Shown: positions 33,527-42,302 of the stretch, piece after piece
Layout: every line of letters starts with the position of its first letter
How positions within the stretch are numbered: position 1 is the first letter of the stretch
Assembly: GCA_046330315.1 (NCBI GenBank)
Contig: JAXLSZ010000008.1
Span: 62,001 to 126,000 of the forward strand
Length of the DNA stretch: 64,000 bases
Direction of reading: 5' to 3'
DNA from: JAXLSZ01 sp046330315
Lineage (GTDB): Bacteria > Actinomycetota > Thermoleophilia > Solirubrobacterales > 70-9
Notes under the pieces: model-generated
What the model was told of the DNA's origin: nothing
The model's input: only the letters and a program-made list of their open reading frames with translations
Database searches by the model: none
Made by a program: the position numbers and the translations under genes

Positions 33527-35978
33527 GGAGCGAGCCCCCGATCTCGGCCAGCCGGCCCTCGATGCGGCCGCGCACCCCGGCCACCTCCTCGTCGGTGAGG
33601 GTCCGGTCGGCCGCGCGGAACTCGAGCCGCAGCGCCAGGCTCCGCCTGCCCTCGCCGACCTGCTCGCCGCGGTAGACGTCGAAGATCCTCGCAGAGCGCA
33701 GCAGGGGTGCGCCGGCCTCCACGACGGCCGCCCTGACCCGCTCGGCCGGGAGCTCCTCGGCGGCCACCACGGCGATGTCCTGGATCACCGCCGGATAGGT
33801 GATCACGTCCTCGTAGGACTCGCGGCCCGACCGCGAGGCCGCGACCAGGGCCGCGAGGTCCAGCTCGAAGGCGACGGCCGGGTCGAGGTCCCAGGAGCGG
33901 CAGACCAGGGGGTGCACCTCCCCGATCCAGCCGGCGGGCTCCCCGCCGAGCAGGATCGCCCCGCTGCGACCCGGGTGCAGGAATGGCTCGGGGTCGGCCC
34001 CGGTGACCCCGGCCTCGGCTCCGAGCTCGGCCGCGAGGGCCTCCAGCACGCCCCTCAGCGCGTAGAAGTCGGCGGGCACCCCGCGATCGCGCCAGCCCGA
34101 CGGGGCGATCTCACCCGAGGCGAGCACGGCAATCCGGTGGGGCTCGTGGGCGACCGCGGGACGCCGTCCGACGAACTCCCCTCCCGCCGGCCCGCCGGAG
34201 CGACGGCCCTCGGCCAGGTACGCCCTCGCCGACTCGAAGAGCGCGATCCGCTCGGCGCCGTGGGCGCGGTTGTAGCGCGCCGCGTCGAGGAGCGTCCCGA
34301 GCAGGGTCGTGCGCAGCTCCGAGTGCTCGCTGGAGAGCGGGTTGGCGACCCGGATCTGCGCGGCGCGCGGGTCCCCGGCCCCGAAGCGCAGCCGCTCGGG
34401 CATCCCGGGGTCGGTGAGGCCGATCGTCACCACGGCGTCGAAGCCGAGTCCGGCCAGCGTGTCCTCGGCCCGGCGGCGGAGGCGCTGCTGGCGGGTCAGC
34501 CCGCCCCCGTCGCCCCCTTCGCGCGGCAGCGTCGCGGGAAGATGGGCGTCGTAGCCGTGAATGCGACCGACCTCCTCGACGAGGTCCACCTCGCGGGTGA
34601 CGTCGAAGTGACGGTGGGGCGGGACCTCGGCCTCGAGGTCGTCCCCCTGCCGCTCGACCCCGAAACCGAGCCGTTCGAGGTAGGTCGCTGAGAGGTCCGG
34701 CTCGACCTCCATGCCGAGCAGCCCGCCGACCCGGGAGTTGCGCAGGACGATCCGGTGCGGCGGCGGGATCGCGGCGGCGACGTCGAGGGTCCCGGGAGCC
34801 AGCCGGGCCCCGCAGAGCTCGACCATCAGCCTCGATGCGATCCGCTGGGCCCGGATCGCCAGCTCCGGGTGGAGCTGCTTCTCGAAGCGGTTGGAGGCCT
34901 CCGAGCGCAGGCCGAGGTCGCGGGAGGTCCGCAGGATGTTCGGGCCGTTCCAGGTGGCGACCTCCAGGAGGACGCTTCTCGTCCCCTCGGAGACCTCGGA
35001 GACCTGGCCGCCCATGATTCCCGCGATTCCGGTCGGCCCGTCCCGGTCGCAGACCAGCACCGTGTCCGGGGTGAGCTCCCGCTCGACGCCGTCGAGGGTA
35101 GTCATCCTCTCCCCCGGCTCCGCCCGCCTCACGATCAGCTCGCCGCCGGGGACCCTGTCGAGGTCGAAGGCGTGCAGGGGCTGGGCGGTCATCAGCATCA
35201 CGTAGTTGGTGATGTCCACGACGTTGTTGATCGGCCGCTGTCCCGCCGCCGTCAACCTCGCCTTCAGCCAGAGCGGGGAGGGCCCGACGGCGACCTCGGT
35301 GAAGAGCCTGGCCGTGAAGCGCGGGCAGAGCTCGGGGACCTCGACCCGCACCGAGGCCAGAGCGCCGGCCTCCCCGGGGCCCTCCGCGGGGGCGTCCTCG
35401 CCCCAGGGGGGCGCGGCGAGCGGCGCCGCGGTGATCGCGTGGACCTCGCGGGCCACGCCGTAGACGCCGAGGCAGTCCACCCGGTTCGAGTTCACCTCGA
35501 GCTCGAGAACTCCCTCGCCGAGCGGCAGGGCCTCGGCGAGCGGGGTCCCGGGGGCGGGCCCATCGGGGAGCGCGATGATCCCCTCGGCGTCTTCGCCCAC
35601 CTCGAGCTCGGTCTCGGAGAGGATCATCCCCTCGGAGGCGACTCCGCGCAGCTTCGCCGAGCGCAGCTTCGTGCCATCCGGCATCAGCGCGCCCGGCAGA
35701 GCCACCGGGACGGTCATCCCCTCCGCGACGTTCGGGGCCCCGCATACGATCGTTCGCAGGCCCTCCCCGGTGTCCACCCGGCAGACGCTGAGGCGATCCG
35801 CGTCGGGGTGGCCGTCCACCGAGAGCACCCTGCCCACCACGAACCCCTCGGGGCTGGGCGGGCCGACCGCGTCGATGCGCTCGACCTCGCAGCTGCGCAT
35901 GGCGAGCCGCTCGGCCAGCTCCGCGGCCTCCATCCCGGGGTCGCAGTACTCCCGAAGCCAGGACAGCGGAACCCTCAC
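33519..35978 (-). CDS. pheT: Phenylalanyl-tRNA synthetase beta subunit (PheT)
   Basis: The 819-residue subunit of the (alpha-beta)2 enzyme contains an N-terminal tRNA-binding (EMAP-like) domain (VVGRVLSVDGHPDADRLSVC), the B3/B4 editing domain, a B5 domain (RIVLRNSRVGGLLGMEVEPD), a catalytic-like core, and a C-terminal anticodon-binding FDX-ACB domain (YPAVIQDIAVVAAEELPAER). GTG at 35978 gives the typical start RVPLSWLREYCDPG. It is 10 bases after pheS and overlaps argC by 8 bases. Length is normal. Confidence 0.96.
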   Translation of the reverse strand: MRVPLSWLREYCDPGMEAAELAERLAMRSCEVERIDAVGPPSPEGFVVGRVLSVDGHPDADRLSVCRVDTGEGLRTIVCGAPNVAEGMTVPVALPGALMPDGTKLRSAKLRGVASEGMILSETELEVGEDAEGIIALPDGPAPGTPLAEALPLGEGVLELEVNSNRVDCLGVYGVAREVHAITAAPLAAPPWGEDAPAEGPGEAGALASVRVEVPELCPRFTARLFTEVAVGPSPLWLKARLTAAGQRPINNVVDITNYVMLMTAQPLHAFDLDRVPGGELIVRRAEPGERMTTLDGVERELTPDTVLVCDRDGPTGIAGIMGGQVSEVSEGTRSVLLEVATWNGPNILRTSRDLGLRSEASNRFEKQLHPELAIRAQRIASRLMVELCGARLAPGTLDVAAAIPPPHRIVLRNSRVGGLLGMEVEPDLSATYLERLGFGVERQGDDLEAEVPPHRHFDVTREVDLVEEVGRIHGYDAHLPATLPREGGDGGGLTRQQRLRRRAEDTLAGLGFDAVVTIGLTDPGMPERLRFGAGDPRAAQIRVANPLSSEHSELRTTLLGTLLDAARYNRAHGAERIALFESARAYLAEGRRSGGPAGGEFVGRRPAVAHEPHRIAVLASGEIAPSGWRDRGVPADFYALRGVLEALAAELGAEAGVTGADPEPFLHPGRSGAILLGGEPAGWIGEVHPLVCRSWDLDPAVAFELDLAALVAASRSGRESYEDVITYPAVIQDIAVVAAEELPAERVRAAVVEAGAPLLRSARIFDVYRGEQVGEGRRSLALRLEFRAADRTLTDEEVAGVRGRIEGRLAEIGGSLRG

Positions 35979-35988
35979 GAGCCCGCCC

Positions 35989-37140
35989 TCATCTGAACTG
36001 CTCCAGGACGCGCGCGTCGTTCTCGAAGAACTTGCGGAGGTCCGGGACCCCGTGCTTGAGCATCGCGATCCGCTCGATCCCCATCCCGAAGGCGAACCCC
36101 TGCACGCTGTCCGGCTCATACCCGGATTCCCGGACGAAGCCGAAGACGTTGGGATCCACCATCCCGGCGCCGAGGATCTCGATCCAGCCGGTGCCCTTGC
36201 AGAGCGGGTCGCGGGACCCGTCGGGGAGGCTGCCGCTCCCCCCGCAGGCGAAGCAGGATGCGTCCACCTCCACGCTGGGCTCGGTGAACGGGAAGAAGCC
36301 GGGGCGGAAGCGGGTCTCCCGCCCCGGGCCGAAGATGCCCCGCGCGAACGCGTCCAGCGTCCCCTTGAGGTCGGCGAGGGTGATCTCCGCGCCGACCGCG
36401 AGGCCCTCGACCTGGTGGAAGACCGGGCTGTGGGTGGCGTCGAAGGGGTCGCTGCGGTAGGCGCGACCGGGCACGACGATCAGGATCGGCGGCCCCTGGG
36501 CCTCCATGGAGCGCACCTGCATCGGCGAGGTGTGGGTGCGGAGGACGACGTCCTCGGGCCCGGGCGGCAGCGCCGGTCCCGCCGCCGCCTCGCCGGGGGC
36601 GGAGGGGGCGGGCTCGAGCCGCAGGTCGCCGGCAAGGCTGGCCGGATCGACGTAGAAGGTGTCCTGGGCCATCCGGGCCGCGTGCCCGGGGGGGTGGTTG
36701 AGCGCGGTGAAGTTGTAGTAGTCGAGCTCGACCTCGGGGCCCTCCATGACCCGGTAGCCGAGGCCGACGAAGAGATCCTCGATCTCGCGGGCGGTGCGCA
36801 GCAGCAGGTTCCGCGAGCCGGTCGCCGGCAGCGGCGAGCCCGGCAGGGTGACGTCTATGCGATCCCTCTCCAGGCCGGCCTGCAGCTCGGCGGCGTCGAG
36901 CGCCTCCCTCCGGGAGGAGATCAGGGCCTCGATCGCGCCCCTGGCCTCGTTCGCGGCCTTGCCCACCGGCCCGCGCCGCTCGGCCGCAAGGCCGGAGATC
37001 TCGCGCAGGATCGCGGTCAGCTCCGATCGGCGCCCCAGGAAGCGGACCCGCAGCTCCTCCAGCTCCCCGGTTCCCGCCGCGGCGGAGACCGCCTGCTCGG
37101 CCTCTGCCCGCAAACCCGATATCCGGTCGGTGACGCTCAT
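35989..37140 (-). CDS. pheS: Phenylalanyl-tRNA synthetase alpha subunit (PheS)
   Basis: The 383-residue subunit holds the class II catalytic core that activates phenylalanine. An N-terminal coiled coil (EAEQAVSAAAGTGELEELRV) is followed by GRRSELTAILREISGL, DTFYVDP, LLRTHTSPMQVRSMEAQGPP (motif 2 region), FHQVEGLAVGAEITLADLKG and FGMGIERIAMLKHGVPDLRK (motif 3). A short Cys-bearing insert (FACGGSGSLPDGSRDPLCKG) is a normal variant. ATG at 37140 overlaps the upstream methyltransferase stop in ATGA. Confidence 0.97.
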   Translation of the reverse strand: MSVTDRISGLRAEAEQAVSAAAGTGELEELRVRFLGRRSELTAILREISGLAAERRGPVGKAANEARGAIEALISSRREALDAAELQAGLERDRIDVTLPGSPLPATGSRNLLLRTAREIEDLFVGLGYRVMEGPEVELDYYNFTALNHPPGHAARMAQDTFYVDPASLAGDLRLEPAPSAPGEAAAGPALPPGPEDVVLRTHTSPMQVRSMEAQGPPILIVVPGRAYRSDPFDATHSPVFHQVEGLAVGAEITLADLKGTLDAFARGIFGPGRETRFRPGFFPFTEPSVEVDASCFACGGSGSLPDGSRDPLCKGTGWIEILGAGMVDPNVFGFVRESGYEPDSVQGFAFGMGIERIAMLKHGVPDLRKFFENDARVLEQFR

Positions 37141-37847
37141 CGCTCCTCGCTGGGGTGGGGCGGCGACGATATCCGCTCGCAGGCGATGGCCGCGGCGGCG
37201 GCGACGTTCAGCGACTCCGCCCCCGCGCGCAGGGGGATCGTCACCGCGGCCTCGCAGCGCTCCAGCACCTCGGCCGGCAGGCCCTCCCGCTCCGCCCCCA
37301 GGCAGAGGGTGACGGCGCCGGCCAGGCGCTCGAGGCCCTCCCCGCCGCGGGCGACCAGCGCGGCCCGCGGCCCGGGGGTCTCAGATAGCGCCCCGCGCGC
37401 CGGCGGCCGGGCGAACACCGATCCCATGCTCGCCCGCACCGCCTTCGCCGAGTAGGGATCCGCGCAGCCTGGCCCGAGCACCACCGTCGCGCCCAGCAGG
37501 GCGTGCCCGGTGCGGATCACCGCCCCCACGTTGCCGGGGTCCGAGACGCCGTGCAGGTAGACGCACGGGCCGGTCCCCGGCTCGGCCCAGGCGCGGTGGT
37601 AGACGCCGATCGAGCGCGTGCCCGACCCCAGGCCGGAGGCCTCGGCGAGCAGGCTTGGATCGGTCTCCTCGCCCTCCAGGCCCGAGCCGGCCGCGCAGAG
37701 GAGGACCTCCGGATCGGCGCCGGCGCGCCGGGCGGCGCCGGTCAGGTCCTCCCCCTCGGCCACGAAGAGGTCCTCGCGCTCGCGGCGTCCCTTCCGGGCG
37801 AGCCGCCGGATCAGCTTCAGCTTCTCGTTGTGGGGGCTGGTGATCAC
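37137..37847 (-). CDS. SpoU/TrmH-family RNA 2'-O-methyltransferase
   Basis: The 236-residue enzyme methylates ribose in rRNA or tRNA with S-adenosylmethionine. An N-terminal substrate-binding domain (NEKLKLIRRLARKGRREREDLFVAEG) is followed by the knotted SPOUT domain with LHGVSDPGNVGAVIRTGHAL (motif 1), LCLGAEREGLPAEVL (motif 2) and IPLRAGAESLNVAAAAAIAC (motif 3). The position between rplT and pheS is standard in actinobacteria, where the gene is often annotated as a 23S rRNA methyltransferase. The exact target nucleotide is unknown. GTG at 37847 follows a GGAGGAG sequence. Confidence 0.92.
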   Translation of the reverse strand: MITSPHNEKLKLIRRLARKGRREREDLFVAEGEDLTGAARRAGADPEVLLCAAGSGLEGEETDPSLLAEASGLGSGTRSIGVYHRAWAEPGTGPCVYLHGVSDPGNVGAVIRTGHALLGATVVLGPGCADPYSAKAVRASMGSVFARPPARGALSETPGPRAALVARGGEGLERLAGAVTLCLGAEREGLPAEVLERCEAAVTIPLRAGAESLNVAAAAAIACERISSPPHPSEER

Positions 37848-37903
37848 AGGGGAAGTGTTCTCCTCCGGGGTTCCGGCGCCTTCCGGCCCGCGTCCTCTCC
37901 ACG

Positions 37904-37935
37904 AAAAAGGGCGGCCCCGCTTCCGCGAGCCGCCC
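37904..37935 (-). terminator. Rho-independent terminator after rplT
   Basis: On the minus strand GGGCGGC pairs with GCCGCCC around a loop of about 13 bases and is followed by a run of five T. It lies 26 bases past the rplT stop and separates rpmI-rplT from the trmH-pheS-pheT-arg run. Confidence 0.85.
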
Positions 37936-37960
37936 GGTGGAGGAGTGCGATGGAGCCGGC

Positions 37961-38323
37961 CTACACGGCAGCGGCACCCTCCCGGGCGAGCTCCACGAAT
38001 CGGCGGAAGGCCTCGCGGTCGTGGACGGCGATCTCGGCGAGCATCTTGCGGTTGACCTCGACGCCGGCCAGCTTCAGGCCGTGCATCAGCTCCGAGTAGC
38101 TGGAGCCCTCGGCCCGCGCGGCGGCGTTGATCCTGGTGATCCAGAGACGCCGGAACTCGCGCTTGCGGTTGCGCCGGTCGCGGTAGGCGTAGGCGCCGGA
38201 GCGCTGGACCTGCTCCTTGGCGAAGCGGTAGGAGGAGTGCTTGCGGCCGAAGTACCCCTTGGCTTCCTTGAGCACCTTGCGACGCTTCTTGCGGGCGCCC
38301 ACCGAGCGCTTGACCCGGCTCAC
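37961..38323 (-). CDS. rplT: Ribosomal protein bL20
   Basis: This 120-residue 50S assembly protein starts SRVKRSVGARKKRRKVLKEA and contains the diagnostic GYFGRKHSSYRFAKEQVQRS and WITRINAAARAEGSSYSELM. GTG at 38323 gives the usual bL20 N-terminus; an adjacent GTG at 38326 would add one residue. The start overlaps the rpmI stop, so the two are co-translated. Confidence 0.97.
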   Translation of the reverse strand: MSRVKRSVGARKKRRKVLKEAKGYFGRKHSSYRFAKEQVQRSGAYAYRDRRNRKREFRRLWITRINAAARAEGSSYSELMHGLKLAGVEVNRKMLAEIAVHDREAFRRFVELAREGAAAV

Positions 38324-38520
38324 CACCCGCCCCCCAGCAGCGTGCGGACCCGCTTGGAGTCCTGCGGGGAGATCTCCACGGGGCGGGACATGCGGCGCTT
38401 GCGCTTCGGCGACTTCTTCTCGAGGATGTGGCTCGAGAAGGCGCGACGGCCGCGCAGCTTGCCCCTGGCCGTCTTGCGGAAGCGCTTCTTGGCGCCCGAG
38501 TGGGTCTTCATCTTCGGCAT
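38320..38520 (-). CDS. rpmI: Ribosomal protein bL35
   Basis: The 66-residue protein reads MPKMKTHSGAKKRFRKTARG, the standard bL35 opening, and ends with RVRTLLGGGW. It normally follows infC directly. Here seven kilobases of unrelated genes intervene, and a TTAGAT sequence 9 bases before the ATG may give rpmI its own promoter. Confidence 0.97.
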   Translation of the reverse strand: MPKMKTHSGAKKRFRKTARGKLRGRRAFSSHILEKKSPKRKRRMSRPVEISPQDSKRVRTLLGGGW

Positions 38521-38529
38521 CGGCGGTCT

Positions 38530-38535
38530 ATCTAA
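38530..38535 (-). promoter_or_regulatory. Possible -10 box TTAGAT of rpmI-rplT
   Basis: TTAGAT on the minus strand lies about 9 bases before the rpmI ATG, within the 54-bp gap after the AMP-ligase gene. It would let rpmI be expressed independently of the inserted cluster. The match is modest. Confidence 0.35.
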
Positions 38536-38574
38536 GCAGAATGCCCCCGGGCCCGGGCCGGGCGCCGGCGGGCG

Positions 38575-40077
38575 TCAACCGGCGTCGCGGATCAGCGCCT
38601 GCCGGTCCACCTTGCCGTTCGGGGTCCTGGGGAGCTGGTCGTGGACCATCACCTCCTTGGGCACCATGTGGTCCTCGAGGCGCTCCGCGCAGTGGCGCTT
38701 CAGCGCCGCCGGCTCGAGCTCAGCCCCCTCCTCGGGGGCCACGTTTGCCCGCACCGCCTCCCCGAGCAGCCTGTCCGGCACGCCGACCACGGCCGCCTCG
38801 CGCACGCCGGGCGCGCTGAGCAGGACCTCCTCGACCTCGCGGGGCACCACCTTCTCGCCGCGCGACTTGATGATGTCGTCGCGGCGGGCGACGAAATGGA
38901 GCAACCCCTCCTCGTCGAGACGGAAAAGGTCGTTGGTGGCCAGCACCCGCTCCCAGGGCCAGCGCCCGGGGCGCAGCCTCTCCGCGGTGCCCTCGGGGTC
39001 GCGCCAGTAGCCCTGCATGACGTGGGGGCCGCGGACGATCAGCTCTCCCGACTCGCCCGGGCCCAGCAGGTTTCCGCCCTCGTCCTCGATCCAGGCCTCG
39101 GTCCCGGGCATCGCGATCCCGACCGAGGCGGAGTGGGTCTCGGCAAGCTCGGGCGGCAGGTAGCAGACCCGGATGCACTCGGTCTGCCCGTACATCGCGT
39201 AGAGCTCGGCCCTGGGGAAGGTGCTCCGCAGGGCCGCCTGGGTCGGTCCGGGCAGGGCCGCGCCGGCGTTGGTGATGAAGCGCAGGTCGGGGAGGTCGCG
39301 GTCGGCGAGGCCGCGCAGCGAGAGCAGCACGGTGAAGATCGTCGGCACCCCGGGGAGGCCCGTGATCCGCTGCTCGGTGAGCAGCTCGACCACCCGGCCC
39401 GGGAACGCGAATCCCTCCTCGAGGACGAGAGTCGCCCCGGCCCGCATGCAGCAGAGAAGCTGCGAGAGCCCGTAGCCGAAGGAGAGCTGGAGGAGGCAGA
39501 GGATGCGGTCGGCCGGGGTGATCTTCAGGTACTCGTTGATCGAGTCGGTGGCGAAGGTGAGGTTGCGGTGGGTGTGCATCACCCCCTTCGGACCGCCGGT
39601 CGAGCCGGAGGTGTGGAGGATCGCCGCGAGGTCGGAGTCCAGCGAGCGCACCGGCTCGCGCTCGGGACCCTCGGCCAGGGCGGCGACCTCGGCGTCCACG
39701 AGGATCCCGCCGGCGAGCTCCGCGGCGCTCTCGGCGACCTCGGCCCGCTCGGCGTCGCAGAGGACCACCGTCGGCTCGACGCTGCGCAGCACCCTGGCGA
39801 GCCGGTCGCGCTTGATCGAGGGGTTCAGCGGGCAGAGCGCGGCGCCGGAGCGAAGCGTCCCCTCGATCGCCGCCACCGCCTCCAGGCCGTTGGGGAGGAC
39901 CATCACAACGCGGTCGCCCCGGTGGACTCCGTGCTCGTGCAGGCCGCCCGCCACCCCGCCGGCCATCCGGTCGAGCTCGCCGTAGGCGACCTCCCGGCCG
40001 GCGGCGACGACCGCGGTGGCCTGCGGGTCGCTCCCGGCGCGCTGCCGCAGGTCGTCGGCGATCGTGCCGGTGCTCAT
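38575..40077 (-). CDS. AMP-dependent acyl/aryl ligase (ANL superfamily)
   Basis: The 500-residue enzyme should activate a carboxylic acid as its acyl-AMP and pass it to the adjacent carrier protein or to CoA. It has the P-loop-like A3 motif LHTSGSTGGPKGVMHTHRN, YAMYGQTECIR (A5), GELIVRGPHVMQGYW (A7), FHVARRDD-like FVARRDDIIKSRGEKVVPRE (A8) and the C-terminal lysine motif RTPNGKVDRQAL (A10). Its ATG overlaps the stop of the acyl-carrier gene by one base. In exosortase-associated and glycan clusters a similar ligase sits beside an asparagine-synthase-like gene. The substrate is not predictable here. Confidence 0.9.
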   Translation of the reverse strand: MSTGTIADDLRQRAGSDPQATAVVAAGREVAYGELDRMAGGVAGGLHEHGVHRGDRVVMVLPNGLEAVAAIEGTLRSGAALCPLNPSIKRDRLARVLRSVEPTVVLCDAERAEVAESAAELAGGILVDAEVAALAEGPEREPVRSLDSDLAAILHTSGSTGGPKGVMHTHRNLTFATDSINEYLKITPADRILCLLQLSFGYGLSQLLCCMRAGATLVLEEGFAFPGRVVELLTEQRITGLPGVPTIFTVLLSLRGLADRDLPDLRFITNAGAALPGPTQAALRSTFPRAELYAMYGQTECIRVCYLPPELAETHSASVGIAMPGTEAWIEDEGGNLLGPGESGELIVRGPHVMQGYWRDPEGTAERLRPGRWPWERVLATNDLFRLDEEGLLHFVARRDDIIKSRGEKVVPREVEEVLLSAPGVREAAVVGVPDRLLGEAVRANVAPEEGAELEPAALKRHCAERLEDHMVPKEVMVHDQLPRTPNGKVDRQALIRDAG

Positions 40078-40340
40078 CAGCCCGACCGCTTGCGCTCCAC
40101 GAACCTCGCTATCGCGTCGATCGAGCCGAAGTTCTCCTCGGTGATCTCGACGTCCTCGACGGCAATCCCGAAGCGCGATCCGACCTCCTCGACGAGCTCC
40201 ACGAAGCCGAGCGAGTCGATCACCCCGAGGGCGAGGAAGTCGTCTCCGTCGCCGAGCTCCACGTCGGGGTGCATGTAGAGGAAGTTGTCCTCCACGAACC
40301 CGCGTATCTCGCCGCGCACGTCGGTGGCCTCGGGTGTCAT
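40077..40340 (-). CDS. Acyl carrier protein
   Basis: The 87-residue acidic helical protein has the phosphopantetheine attachment site at Ser43 in ALGVIDSLGFVELVEEV. The length and the following helices (DVEITEENFGSIDAIARFVE) are typical of discrete carrier proteins. ATG at 40340 overlaps the asparagine-synthase stop in ATGA, and the gene abuts the AMP-ligase gene. It most likely carries the acyl group activated by that ligase. It is not near fatty-acid genes, so a specialised pathway is likely. Confidence 0.9.
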   Translation of the reverse strand: MTPEATDVRGEIRGFVEDNFLYMHPDVELGDGDDFLALGVIDSLGFVELVEEVGSRFGIAVEDVEITEENFGSIDAIARFVERKRSG

Positions 40341-42301
40341 GCGGTCTCTTCGGTCATCGTCAGGTCGAGCATTACCTTCGGCTCGCCGGTTTCGGGCGGG
40401 TAGGCATTCGCCGCCGGGACGCAGAACTCCTTGTACCAGAGCTGCGTGGAGAGGATGCCAACGAGCGCCATTCCCTCGCGAACCCCGGTCGCGCGACCGG
40501 CGCGGCAACGCCGCAGCAACCCCTCCACCCTACCCGGCTCCCAGATGCCCGTCTCCCGCAGAGCCGTTGCGGAGAGGGACTCCTCCACCCAGCCGGGCGC
40601 TCCCGGCGCGAAGAACGGGGCAACCTCGGGGGCTCTGTAGGGCTGCTTCGCCCTGGCGACGATCTCGGGCGGCAGCAGCTCGGCGGCCAGCTCGCGCAGG
40701 GCCACCTTGTCGCGGGTGCCCTCGAGCTTGCGCTCCGCGGGCAGGGCCGCGGCGTGCGCGAAGACGCGATGGTCGAGGAAGGGGAAACGGCCCTCGACCC
40801 CGTGCGCCATCGCCACCCTGTCTCCCTGCGTGGCCAGGAGGTAGGGCTCCAGCAGCGTGGTCACCTCCAGCCAGGCGGCCCTCTCCAGCGGGCTCCAGCC
40901 CCGAAAGGCTCCGGGCAGGTCCGCCCGCAGGCGCTCCAGCGCGGCATCCGCCCCGATCCCCTCCCGGGCCCCCTCGGAGAAGAAGGCCTTCACCGACCCG
41001 GTCGCCCGGGCCCTGGTGAGGTGCGAGCCGAGCGGGTCCTCGGGATCGGCGGACTCGAGGATGAACCGCCGCCAGGCGGGGCCGCGGCGCGCGGCCTCGG
41101 GGCCGAGGTAGGCGTAGAAGCCGTCGAGCATCTCGATCGCCCGCTCGGGGTCGCGGCGGTGGATCTCCCGCACCACCACCTCCTTGAAGAGGTCGTAGCC
41201 CCAGAACAGCTCGTCCGCGCCCTCCCCGGTCGCGACGACGACCAGGTCGCTGTCCCTGACCTCGCCCGAGAGCAGGAAGAGCGGCACCGGCGCCGTGCGC
41301 ACCAGCGGGGTCTCGGCATGCCAGACGACCCGCGGGAAGGCCTCCGCGATCTCGGCCGGGCCGGCCTCGATCACGTGGTGGTCGGTCCGAAGGGCGCGGG
41401 CCACCTCCTCCTGGTGGGGGCGCTCGTCGTAGCCGGGGTCGCGGAAGGCGACCGAGAAGGTCCGCAGCTCGCCGCCCTTCTCGCGCTGGGCCAGGGCCGC
41501 GATCAGGCTGGAGTCCAGGCCGCCGGAGAGGTAGGCGCCGACCGGCACGTCGGCGCGCAGCCGCAGGCCGACGCTGTCGCGAAGCAGCGCTCCGAGGTCG
41601 CCCTCGGCGGGCCCCGAGCCGTAGCGCGGCTCCCACCAGGAGCGCTCCTCGACGATACTCCCGGCCTCCCAGACCAGGACGCTGCCGGGCCGGAGCTGGC
41701 CGACTCCCCGGAACGGCGTGCGGGGCGAGCGGGCGCCCCAGAGGGTGAAGACCTCGTCGAGCCCGGCCATGTCCGGAGCCGCCTCGACCTCCCCGGAGGC
41801 GAAGAGCGCCTTGGCCTCCGAGCCGAACACCAGCGACCCGTCCGGGCGCAGGGAGTGGTAGAGCGGCCGAACCCCGAAGCGGTCGCGCACGAGGGTCAGC
41901 CGCCTCGGGGCCGGCTGCCACCAGGCGAAGGCGAACTGGCCGTTGAGCCGGTCGAGCGCAGCGAGGCCCTCGCGCTCGAGGAGGCGCAGGACCACCTCGG
42001 TGTCGCAGGTGGTGGCGAAGGCCTCCCCGGCCCCCTCCAGCTCACGGCGGAGCTCGGGGTGGTTGTAGACCTCGCCGTTGTAGACGATCAGGCTGCCGCC
42101 CGGGCGCGAGAGGAGCGGCTGCCACCCGTGGGGGATGTCGAAGATCGCGAGCCGCGCCGAGACGAAGCCGGCGCCACGATCGCGGGCGAGGCCGAAGCCG
42201 TCGGGGCCGCGATGCCGGATCGCCCGCGCCATCCGCAGCAGCGACTCCTCGGGGACCGGCTCGCCGGGAGCCGGCCTGACGATGCCGGCCAGCCCGCACA
42301 T
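40337..42301 (-). CDS. Asparagine synthase-like glutamine amidotransferase
   Basis: The 654-residue enzyme has an N-terminal class II glutaminase domain with nucleophile Cys2 (MCGLAGIVRPAPGEP). It also has GLARDRGAGFVSARLAIFD and VYNGEVYNHPELRREL, then an ATP-pyrophosphatase domain with PP-loop SGGLDSSLIAALAQREKG. ELFWGYDLFKEV and VEGRFPFLDHRVFA are further family motifs. It should form an amide on an acidic substrate using glutamine. Placement in an operon with an NAD-synthase-like enzyme, carrier protein and ligase argues against simple asparagine supply. It begins one base after the upstream gene ends. Confidence 0.9.
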   Translation of the reverse strand: MCGLAGIVRPAPGEPVPEESLLRMARAIRHRGPDGFGLARDRGAGFVSARLAIFDIPHGWQPLLSRPGGSLIVYNGEVYNHPELRRELEGAGEAFATTCDTEVVLRLLEREGLAALDRLNGQFAFAWWQPAPRRLTLVRDRFGVRPLYHSLRPDGSLVFGSEAKALFASGEVEAAPDMAGLDEVFTLWGARSPRTPFRGVGQLRPGSVLVWEAGSIVEERSWWEPRYGSGPAEGDLGALLRDSVGLRLRADVPVGAYLSGGLDSSLIAALAQREKGGELRTFSVAFRDPGYDERPHQEEVARALRTDHHVIEAGPAEIAEAFPRVVWHAETPLVRTAPVPLFLLSGEVRDSDLVVVATGEGADELFWGYDLFKEVVVREIHRRDPERAIEMLDGFYAYLGPEAARRGPAWRRFILESADPEDPLGSHLTRARATGSVKAFFSEGAREGIGADAALERLRADLPGAFRGWSPLERAAWLEVTTLLEPYLLATQGDRVAMAHGVEGRFPFLDHRVFAHAAALPAERKLEGTRDKVALRELAAELLPPEIVARAKQPYRAPEVAPFFAPGAPGWVEESLSATALRETGIWEPGRVEGLLRRCRAGRATGVREGMALVGILSTQLWYKEFCVPAANAYPPETGEPKVMLDLTMTEETA

Positions 42302-42302
42302 C

